Positions 58,009-64,000 of a DNA stretch of 64,000 nt are shown here, one piece after another; positions within the stretch are counted from its first letter, which is position 1, and each line of letters opens with the position of its first letter. The stretch covers positions 90,018 to 154,017 of the forward strand of contig NZ_QLTS01000002.1 in the NCBI RefSeq assembly GCF_003269275.1, written 5' to 3'. Source of the stretch: Phascolarctobacterium faecium DSM 14760 (GTDB lineage Bacteria > Bacillota > Negativicutes > Acidaminococcales > Acidaminococcaceae). The position numbers were made by a program, and so were the translations under genes. The notes below the pieces were generated by a model. It did not search any database and was not told the DNA's origin. It saw only the letters and a program-made list of their open reading frames with translations.

Positions 58009-58223
58009 ATAACTCACACCTTCCCATAAATTATTATTTTTCTTGTTACTTTAATTATAGCACGCAGTTTCTGAAAATTCATGTTTTAGAGTATAAATAA
58101 TGATAAATAATTTTTGTAACACTAGCTACACTTTATTCGGCCGCTTAAAATTCCTGCTGCCTAGTATTGGAATTTGATATAATAAAATAAGCATTTGACT
58201 ATTCGACCACAAGGAGGCCTACC

Positions 58224-59420
58224 ATGTCTGTTACCTGTCAGGATCTATTGACTTTAAAATATTTTGAACGTATCAAGCTGGTTGCCGGGCCAAACGGCCT
58301 GGACCGTACGGTCACCTGGCCCTACGTAGGACAGACTTCAACTGTCTCGCAATGGGTACACGGCGGCGAGCTGCTGTTTATTACCGGCATTGTGCACAGC
58401 GCCGATAAACTTAAGGATCTCATTTTAGAATGTATCCAGAAAAAATTAGCCGGTCTTGTAATCTTGGTCGGCAATGAATATATCAACTCTATTCCAGAAG
58501 AACTGCTGGCCCAGGCCGACGCAGCCGATTTCCCGCTTTTTGAAATGCCCTGGGACGTAAAGCTGATTGATGTAACGCGCGAAATAACCGACCTGATAAT
58601 GCGTGATAAATTTGAAATCAAAAAGTCAAAAAACTTTCTGGGCCGCCTGCTTTTTGCTTCCGATGTTGATTACCGGCAAATGCTTGATACGGCGATCATC
58701 AACGATATCCACTTACTGGAATATAAATTTATTGCTGTTTTTAACGTCAGTCACCCCGCTGATGAAATCATGACAGATGCAGGCCATGACAGTCTTGAAG
58801 ATAAACTGCAGCATTCTGTCGATAGTCTTTGTAAAGAGAAACAGCTGCCGGTCACCACATTGGTCTACGGCAATAATGTGATCTGCCTTGCCAGCGCGCC
58901 TACACAGGAAAAAGCAGCTGAGGCGGCAGCTTATCTGGAAACTGTCTGCGGTCTTTTAAGCCAGCTCTACAGCGGCAACAACCTTTACCTCAGCTTTGGC
59001 CGTCCTTACGCCGATGTCGAACAGATCAAAATCAGTTATCAGGAAGCGCAGAAAGCGCTGCTGCTCTGGAAAAAGATGGGACGCAGCAATCACATTGTCT
59101 ACTATTCCCAGCTTGGTTTATACCGACTGCTGTTTAAAATCGATGATAAAGAAGAAATCCGCGAATACTATCACTATAATCTCGGTGTGCTCCTGCAGCA
59201 TGACAGCAAAAATAATTCGGAGCTTCTGGAAACGCTGCGTCAGTACTTATACTGCAACGGCAATCTTGTTAAAACATCACAGGCACTGTTTATTCACCGT
59301 AATACACTTTTATACCGTCTTAACCAGATCCGTGATCTGCTGGGGCGCGATATCGACGATGCCCTGGTACGACTTGAGCTGCTGAGCAGCATCGTCGCCA
59401 AAGACTACCTGGAAGAATAG
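58224..59420 (+). CDS. PucR-family transcriptional regulator (398 aa)
   Basis: Regulator of purine or related N-compound use. The N-terminal PucR domain at about residues 6-120 has SVTCQDLLTLKYFERIKLVA, VSQWVHGGELLFITGIV and FPLFEMPWDVKLIDVTREI. The middle GGDEF-like CdaR region includes VKTSQ-upstream segments LSFGRPYADVEQIKISYQEA. The C-terminal HTH_30 has LLETLRQYLYCNGNLVKTSQ followed by ALFIHRNTLLYRLNQIRDLL. AAGGAGGCCTACC precedes ATG 58224. It lies next to an amidohydrolase/creatininase locus that it probably controls. The ligand is unknown. Confidence 0.88.
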   Translation: MSVTCQDLLTLKYFERIKLVAGPNGLDRTVTWPYVGQTSTVSQWVHGGELLFITGIVHSADKLKDLILECIQKKLAGLVILVGNEYINSIPEELLAQADAADFPLFEMPWDVKLIDVTREITDLIMRDKFEIKKSKNFLGRLLFASDVDYRQMLDTAIINDIHLLEYKFIAVFNVSHPADEIMTDAGHDSLEDKLQHSVDSLCKEKQLPVTTLVYGNNVICLASAPTQEKAAEAAAYLETVCGLLSQLYSGNNLYLSFGRPYADVEQIKISYQEAQKALLLWKKMGRSNHIVYYSQLGLYRLLFKIDDKEEIREYYHYNLGVLLQHDSKNNSELLETLRQYLYCNGNLVKTSQALFIHRNTLLYRLNQIRDLLGRDIDDALVRLELLSSIVAKDYLEE

Positions 59421-59422
59421 CA

Positions 59423-59460
59423 AAAGACCAGACCCTCAAGCAGCGGTCCGGTCCTTTACT
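59423..59460 (+). terminator. Terminator-like hairpin after pucR-type gene
   Basis: Imperfect stem AAAGACCAGACC / GGTCCGGTCCTT followed by TACTGTTGTTTTATTT. Weaker than most terminators in the window. Confidence 0.5.
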
Positions 59461-59503
59461 GTTGTTTTATTTACAGGAGGATTTGTAGGTTTACTCAAAT
59501 TTA

Positions 59504-60436
59504 TCAGCCTTCCGGAACGGTAACTGCCTCTTCCGGAGGCTTTTTTTGTTTTGCCAGTGACAGTGTAACTACGCCCGTCATAATCAGGGCACAGGCAACG
59601 ATCTTGATCGTAGTCACTGTTTCTCCCAAAAGCAGTACGCCGCAGATAATGCTGGTAATAGGCTCGAAGGTAGTCAAAATAGCGGCAGTAGAAGCACCGA
59701 CATGCTTGATGCCTATCTGCAGAAGCGAGAGGGCTACCACCGTACACAGCAATGCAAACACAGTGGAAATAAACCAGGCCTGCGGCGTCAGAGTCGTCAA
59801 AGTCAATTCACCTGTTCCTATGCCAAAGATCCCCATAGCGATCGAAGACATCAGTGCTACATAAAAAGAAATTTTAAAAACAGGCTGATTTTTCAAACCG
59901 CTTTTATCCATATAAATGATATAAAAAGCATACGTAACGCCGGAAGCGACCGCTAAAAACAGCCCCAGAAAAGTCCCGCCGCTGAAACCAGCGCTCATAT
60001 CCACACCCAAAAAAAAGCAGGCAATCCCGGCAGTAGCGATCAGCAGAGCAATAAATTTCTGCAGTCCCAGCCGTTCTTTATAAAAAAGTACGCAGCCGAT
60101 AGTCACAAAAACAGGATAAATAAAGTGGATCGTTGTTGCTACGCCTACGTCGATCAATGAAAAGGCAATAAACAACATCAGCGTAGTCACAGCATTACCG
60201 ATACCGCCTAAAATAGTCAGGCTCCACAATTCTTTGGCGCTGACCTGTAAAGATATGCCCTGATACCAAAGAATCGCCAAAAGCACCGGTAAGCTCAAAA
60301 AATTACGCAAAAAGGTCAGGGTCACCGGATTGCTGCCAGCCTCGCCATAGGTCATCGGCCCTAGAGTAAAGGCAAACCCGAAGGTAACAGCCGACAGCAT
60401 CGTCAGTAAAATACCCCTGGTACTTGTATTAGCCAT
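59504..60436 (-). CDS. EamA/DMT family transporter (310 aa)
   Basis: Inner-membrane drug/metabolite transporter-type protein with ten helices in two EamA repeats. Repeat 1 starts ILLTMLSAVTFGFAFTLGPM and includes VGVATTIHFIYPVFVTIG. Repeat 2 includes GTFLGLFLAVASGVTYAFYI and the typical STAAILTTFEPITSIICGVL followed by LLGETVTTIKIVACALIMTG. AAAGGAGAATTATC precedes ATG 60436. It lies 58 nt after creatininase on the same strand with a hairpin between. It may export or import a product of that pathway. Substrate unknown. Confidence 0.88.
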   Translation of the reverse strand: MANTSTRGILLTMLSAVTFGFAFTLGPMTYGEAGSNPVTLTFLRNFLSLPVLLAILWYQGISLQVSAKELWSLTILGGIGNAVTTLMLFIAFSLIDVGVATTIHFIYPVFVTIGCVLFYKERLGLQKFIALLIATAGIACFFLGVDMSAGFSGGTFLGLFLAVASGVTYAFYIIYMDKSGLKNQPVFKISFYVALMSSIAMGIFGIGTGELTLTTLTPQAWFISTVFALLCTVVALSLLQIGIKHVGASTAAILTTFEPITSIICGVLLLGETVTTIKIVACALIMTGVVTLSLAKQKKPPEEAVTVPEG

Positions 60437-60458
60437 GATAATTCTCCTTTATGGAAGA

Positions 60459-60483
60459 CAAAGCGGCAGATCCGCCGCTTTGT
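60459..60483 (-). terminator. Hairpin between creatininase and the EamA gene
   Basis: 10-bp stem ACAAAGCGGC / GCCGCTTTGT, loop 5-6 nt, without a long T run on the minus strand. It may attenuate rather than stop transcription, or stabilise mRNA ends. Confidence 0.5.
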
Positions 60484-60494
60484 CTAAACCGGAA

Positions 60495-61244
60495 TTAAAA
60501 TTCTTTATCGCAGATTTTGACCAATTCATCTAAAACACTGTCAATGATCAGCTGTCCGCGGGCAGCTGAAGAAGAACGCGCCGGAGCAAGTACGCCGGTA
60601 GGCGGAACCGCATCTTTAGGCACAGGATAGATATGATACGGACAGGGAGTCGCTCCCTGGGTATCTACCATTCTTTCTTCATGCACCAATTCAGGGGCGA
60701 AAGCCATCATCAGAGAGGTTTCCGTAACAGCTGCGTGCTCAAAAGCCCAGCCCGGGAACGGTACTTCGTCAAACACTTTATCGATGATCTCTGCCGGCAT
60801 CGGGTCCCACCAGTTAGCGATCAAAATCTTGGCCTGTTCTCCATATTTTTGAGCTATCAGGTCGACTGCTTCGCAGACAAAAGCTTCATTTTCAAAGTGA
60901 CAGCTAAGCACCATGATTTTTTTCACGCCGTCTTTAATAAGCTCTTCCAGAACATCATAGGTCAAACGGACAAGAGTATCACCGTTCAAATCAACAGTTC
61001 CCGGGAACAGGGGGCCGCCGCCGGAAAGAGGTTTAGATTTATAACCATAGTTGATTGCCGGCGCTACCATACCGCCAACACGCTGCGCCAGTCTTTCGGC
61101 AAAGCCGTTAGCCAGAACCGTATCTACACACAGCGGCAGATGGGGGCCATGCTGTTCGCAGGCGCCGATAGGCAGAATAGTGATCGCTCCTTCGTCGATT
61201 TTCGCTTTAAATTCCATCCAGGTCATTTCGTTCATTCTGATCAT
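60495..61244 (-). CDS. Creatininase family protein (249 aa)
   Basis: Metal-dependent amidohydrolase of the creatininase/ArfB group. Metal and catalytic residues: GACEQHGPHLPLCVDTVLAN near residue 27 (Glu, His, Asp), GDTLVRLTYDVLEELIKDGV, LSCHFENEAF near residue 118 and FEHAAVTETSLMMAFAP near residue 168 (with the Glu). Length is typical. AAAGGAGCGATAAATC precedes the ATG. It is divergent from the deaminase at 61652 and next to a PucR regulator. Known family substrates include creatinine and amide-bond-containing cyclic compounds; the substrate here is not proven. Confidence 0.88.
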   Translation of the reverse strand: MIRMNEMTWMEFKAKIDEGAITILPIGACEQHGPHLPLCVDTVLANGFAERLAQRVGGMVAPAINYGYKSKPLSGGGPLFPGTVDLNGDTLVRLTYDVLEELIKDGVKKIMVLSCHFENEAFVCEAVDLIAQKYGEQAKILIANWWDPMPAEIIDKVFDEVPFPGWAFEHAAVTETSLMMAFAPELVHEERMVDTQGATPCPYHIYPVPKDAVPPTGVLAPARSSSAARGQLIIDSVLDELVKICDKEF

Positions 61245-61651
61245 GATTTATCGCTCCTTTAATATCCATATTTTAATGTCGTTTACCTGCATTTTTCCTT
61301 GTTGCTTTGTTCTTTTAAGAAAGAAAGTTGTGAGGACCTGCGGCAGTGCCGCATTTAATTAGGAACTTACTTGACTAAGAGTTTTCGTCCTGTCCCCGGG
61401 CCGTTTATTTTTGTGCAGCAGCTAGCTTTACTGTGCTTTCAGTATACCCCCGCTTCAGCCTTGTACACAACGTACAAAAAGGCCAAAAACATTCCAGCCT
61501 GCAAGTGCATTTTTTGCACAAGTCAGTACTGCTCTTTTTGTATCATTCATACAGTGCTTTTTATATTTCGACTTGCTATACTGATTGCGACAAGAGTTTT
61601 CGTTACGAAGCTCCTCCGCCACAACATTAAGTTTGTAAAGGAGACTTTATA
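61245..61651. promoter_or_regulatory. Divergent intergenic region with repeats between creatininase and deaminase genes
   Basis: About 400 bp. A 12-base direct repeat AAGAGTTTTCGT occurs at 61377-61388 and 61592-61603. Inverted repeats are TTGTAC-N5-GTACAA (61461-61477) and GTGCA-N5-TGCAC (61505-61519). A small hairpin TGCGGC-AGT-GCCGCA lies at 61339-61353. An extended -10 TGCTATACT (hexamer 61577-61582) points to the deaminase. No gene is seen. The repeats are candidate regulator sites. Confidence 0.55.
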
Positions 61652-62914
61652 ATGAAAAGCATATTATTCACCAACGCCAAATTAAAAGGTCAGAACGGCC
61701 TGCAGGACATTTATATAACTGATGGTAAATTTAAAGAGATAGGCCCCGGTCTTGCCGCAAAAGTAACAGCTGAGAAGGTCGTAGATCTTGAAGGCAAACT
61801 CGCCGTACCGCCTTATGTCGATCCCCACATTCATCTTGATTACGTTTTCACTGCACTTAATCCGGCGGCAGCCAACAAAACCGGTTCTTTATTTGAAGGC
61901 ATCCAGCGCTGGTCTGAAACAAAAGGCAGGCTGACCAAAGAAGAAATCAAAGAACGCGCCCGTCAGGCCATGAAACAGGAGATCCTTACCGGCGTGCAAT
62001 ATATCCGCACCCATGTCGACGTGACTGATCCCAAGCTTACAGCCCTGCGGGCCATGCTGGAGCTGCGCGAAGAAGTCAAAGATACCTGCACCCTGCAGAT
62101 CATCGCCTTCCCGCAGGAAGGGATGTATGCTTATCAGGGCGGTGATAAATTAGTTGAAGAAGCTCTCACTATGGGCGCTGACCTGGTCGGAGCCATCCCT
62201 CATTTTGAATATACACGTGAAGACGGCGTTAAAAGCGTCCAGAAAGCTTTCGAACTGGCAGTAAAATACGACAAAATGGTCGATATCCACTGCGATGAAA
62301 CTGACGACGACCAGTCCCGCTTTATCGAAGTCCTGGCCGCCGAAGCACTGCGCAGCGGCATCGCCGAAAAAGCCACTGCCAGCCATACCTGTGCCATGCA
62401 TTCTTACAACAATGCCTATACTTATAAGCTGTTCAAATTACTGGGGCTTTCCAAAGTCAATTTTATTTCCTGCCCTACCGAAAACATCCATCTGCAGGGA
62501 CGTTTTGACAACTACCCCAAACGCCGCGGCCTGACGCGTGTCAAGGAATTGAACGAAGCCGGCATCAACGTCTGCTTTGCCCAGGATTCCATGAGCGATC
62601 CCTGGTATCCTGTCGGCAACGGTAATCTGATGAATATTCTTGACGCAGGTATACACATCGCGCAAATGATGAGTATCGAAGAAATCAGCAACTCCCTCGA
62701 CCTGATTACAGTCAACGGCGCCCGCACCCTGAATATTCTCGATCAATACGGTATCGAAGCCGGCAAACCGGCCAACTTTATCGTTCTCAATGCCAAAGGC
62801 GAATTTGAAGCAGTCTGCAATCGCGTTTCCGTTGCCTGTTCCGTCCGCGACGGCGAATTTCTTTTTGAACGTGCCCCCGAAGTTATTACTACAACCAACG
62901 GGCTCTTAAAATAA
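61652..62914 (+). CDS. Cytosine/creatinine deaminase family amidohydrolase (420 aa)
   Basis: TIM-barrel metal-dependent deaminase of the CodA class. Metal ligands: DPHIHLDYVF near residue 56 (HxH), DIHCDETDDDQSRFIEVLAA near residue 210 and SHTCAMHSY near residue 246, with the Asp in CFAQDSMSDPWYPVGNGN near residue 308. CodA deaminates cytosine; close homologs act on creatinine, giving N-methylhydantoin. With creatininase opposite, a creatinine or similar N-heterocycle substrate is plausible. AAAGGAGACTTTATA precedes ATG 61652. Monocistronic with a terminator after it. Confidence 0.9.
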   Translation: MKSILFTNAKLKGQNGLQDIYITDGKFKEIGPGLAAKVTAEKVVDLEGKLAVPPYVDPHIHLDYVFTALNPAAANKTGSLFEGIQRWSETKGRLTKEEIKERARQAMKQEILTGVQYIRTHVDVTDPKLTALRAMLELREEVKDTCTLQIIAFPQEGMYAYQGGDKLVEEALTMGADLVGAIPHFEYTREDGVKSVQKAFELAVKYDKMVDIHCDETDDDQSRFIEVLAAEALRSGIAEKATASHTCAMHSYNNAYTYKLFKLLGLSKVNFISCPTENIHLQGRFDNYPKRRGLTRVKELNEAGINVCFAQDSMSDPWYPVGNGNLMNILDAGIHIAQMMSIEEISNSLDLITVNGARTLNILDQYGIEAGKPANFIVLNAKGEFEAVCNRVSVACSVRDGEFLFERAPEVITTTNGLLK

Positions 62915-62940
62915 TATTCCCGGCCCCTTAACAAATAACA

Positions 62941-62979
62941 AAAAGCACTGCCGTTATTAAATACGTCAGTGCTTTTTTA
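62941..62979 (+). terminator. Terminator of the deaminase gene
   Basis: Stem AAAAGCACTG / CAGTGCTTTT extended by one mismatch, loop about 14 nt, ending in TTTTTT, 27 nt after the stop. Confidence 0.85.
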
Positions 62980-63225
62980 TCTGCAGAAAGAAACCTGAAA
63001 ACCAGCATTTTCTGTAATATTTTTCGCAAAAATTTTACTGGTTTCAACAGCTCACGCAGCAGGATTTTTGATCCGTTTGTAGAAGTAAGTATATACAAAA
63101 AGAAAACAAGATGTCATCTGAAAATCATCTAAATTTTAACCTGACTTTTGCGGAGTGTTACCACTACCGCCTGTAACATTTCCGATCTGATCTATAGGCG
63201 CGGATGTTTTAAGGAGGGATTTACC
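62980..63225 (+). other. Upstream region of the third universal stress protein
   Basis: Contains a possible promoter TTGATC (63068-63073), 16-bp spacer, TATATA (63090-63095), and a leader of about 125 nt. AAGGAGGG (63211-63218) is the ribosome-binding site. I see no other gene or structure. Confidence 0.45.
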
Positions 63226-63666
63226 ATGATGAAAAAGATTCTTGTACCGTTCGATGGTTCCGAAACTGCGCTGCGTGCACTGGAGTTTGCAGCCGGCATC
63301 GGCAAACCGTTTGGCAGCGAAATTATGGTAGTCAATGTTATTGTACCTTACGACTACACTAAAGTTCCGCCAAGAAAACCTAAAAATGCTATTGAAGAAG
63401 CTGAAATGGCAGCCAAAGAACCGGATCCGACTCCGCTTGATATCGCTAAAGGTATTTTGGATAAGCTGGGCTGCACTACCGCATCCTATCGTCTGATCGT
63501 TGATATCGACCCGGCTGAGAGGATTTTGGAATATGCCAAAACTGCCGAAGCTGATATGATCGTGCTCGGCAACAGAGGTATGGGCATGCTGGCCGAACTG
63601 CTGATGGGCAGCGTGAGCATGAAGATTTCGCAATATGCAGAATGCCCCGTAGTGATCGTAAAATGA
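63226..63666 (+). CDS. Universal stress protein, UspA family (146 aa)
   Basis: Third UspA-type protein of the window. N-terminus MKKILVPFDGSETALRALEF. The middle insert PPRKPKNAIEEAEMAAKEPD is longer and more charged than in the paralogs at 50613 and 51092. The nucleotide loop is MIVLGNRGMGMLAELLMGSV then SMKISQYAECPVVIVK, which fits ATP-binding UspA. ATG 63226 follows AAGGAGGGATTTACC; the next ATG (63229) is possible. Monocistronic with a terminator. Confidence 0.92.
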   Translation: MMKKILVPFDGSETALRALEFAAGIGKPFGSEIMVVNVIVPYDYTKVPPRKPKNAIEEAEMAAKEPDPTPLDIAKGILDKLGCTTASYRLIVDIDPAERILEYAKTAEADMIVLGNRGMGMLAELLMGSVSMKISQYAECPVVIVK

Positions 63667-63716
63667 TCAGTTAATATACATATTCCCGTCTTGTGAAGGC
63701 GGTAATCCCTTGGAAA

Positions 63717-63758
63717 CGGCCCCTTACCCGCTGGAGGTAAGGGGCCGAAGTGTTTTTC
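63717..63758. terminator. Terminator after the universal stress protein, shared with larE
   Basis: 12-bp stem CGGCCCCTTACC / GGTAAGGGGCCG with a 7-nt loop, then TGTTTTT on the plus strand. Confidence 0.85.
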
Positions 63759-63762
63759 AGAA

Positions 63763-64000
63763 TCACTTATCTGTCAATGTATCATTCATACTGCCGCTGC
63801 GAAACCCTTCCAGATCTAAACTTACATACAGGAACCCCGCCTTCCTTAAAGCTTCCACGATCTTCCGGCGCAGCTGCGGCTGCGCAATTTTTTCAATAAC
63901 GGACTCAGCAACTTCAATGCGCGCCAATTTGCCGTGACAGCGTACACGCATTTCGGCAAAACCAAGATCCAGCAAAATCTGCTCTGCTGCTTCTATCATC
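63763..64000 (-). CDS. larE: LarE, 3' end only (cut by window edge)
   Basis: The visible 79 residues match the C-terminus of LarE, the ATP-dependent sacrificial sulfur transferase that makes the nickel-pincer cofactor of lactate racemase and related enzymes. Features: MRVRCHGKLARIEVAES, LRRKIVEALRKAGFLYVSLD and LEGFRSGSMNDTLTDK, the last holding the family end FRYVTLDLxGYRSGSMN. The reading frame stays open to the edge; the Met at 63997-63999 is internal. Other lar genes are off the window. Confidence 0.88.
   Translation of the reverse strand, partial: MIEAAEQILLDLGFAEMRVRCHGKLARIEVAESVIEKIAQPQLRRKIVEALRKAGFLYVSLDLEGFRSGSMNDTLTDK

Overview
This window looks like chromosomal DNA of a Negativicutes bacterium, a diderm member of the Firmicutes. 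Acidaminococcaceae such as Phascolarctobacterium is my best guess, but that name is an inference. The main reason is a tandem family of outer-membrane proteins with a signal peptide, one S-layer-homology (SLH) domain, a coiled coil and a beta-barrel ending in Phe. Such porins tether the outer membrane to peptidoglycan in this class. Anaerobic metabolism fits: pyruvate:ferredoxin oxidoreductase, a 2-oxoacid:ferredoxin oxidoreductase, oxygen-labile Fe-S L-serine dehydratase, GltS and LarE. I see no insertion sequence, prophage, CRISPR array or rRNA. Most genes lie on the minus strand in short units closed by strong intrinsic terminators.

Layout. 1-7.7 kb: four SLH porin genes (the first cut by the window edge), interleaved with three paralogous small exported proteins. 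All four porins share a promoter type, a long leader and a conserved 20-nt leader element that may be a structured RNA. 8-10.6 kb: a two-subunit 2-oxoacid:ferredoxin oxidoreductase. 10.7-13.3 kb: trxA-trxB-gltS. 13.4-17.6 kb: a diguanylate cyclase, a small unknown gene and a permease-amidase pair. 17.8-21.9 kb: two tRNA-Ser genes and a 1169-residue PFOR. 22-26.6 kb: an unknown gene, a glycine-betaine ABC transporter and a divergent BusR-like (GntR + RCK_C) regulator. 26.6-30.3 kb: thiC behind a TPP riboswitch, and a membrane diguanylate cyclase. 30.5-31.8 kb: an encapsulin with its encapsulated ferritin. 32-36 kb: DUF554 and mgtA, the latter behind an M-box, a terminator and a 32-codon upstream ORF. 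36-42.4 kb: a BvgS-like hybrid kinase, a MerR regulator with two MerR-type 19-bp-spacer promoters (Fe-S aldo/keto reductase-like protein and membrane acyltransferase), and a QueD-like protein. 42.5-42.9 kb: tRNA-Leu, -Lys, -Gln and -His. 43-47 kb: a serine-catabolic operon (Na+ symporter, HutP-like regulator, sdaAB, sdaAA, ridA). 47.2-51.5 kb: a TSCPD protein, CorA, a GGDEF/EAL protein and two universal stress proteins. 51.6-58 kb: a nucleoside-type ABC transporter without a binding protein, an FAD enzyme, and DUF697 and DUF190 proteins. 58.2-63 kb: PucR, an EamA transporter, creatininase and a cytosine/creatinine-deaminase-family enzyme. 63.2-64 kb: a third universal stress protein and the 3' end of larE.

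The most distinctive systems are the repeated porin leader element, the encapsulin-ferritin operon, the BusR/glycine-betaine module (a c-di-AMP osmoregulation circuit), the HutP-like protein in a serine operon whose leader is dense in NAG triplets, and the unannotated small ORF between the M-box and mgtA. All start sites were chosen by eye from ribosome-binding sites and family N-termini. No database search was run.
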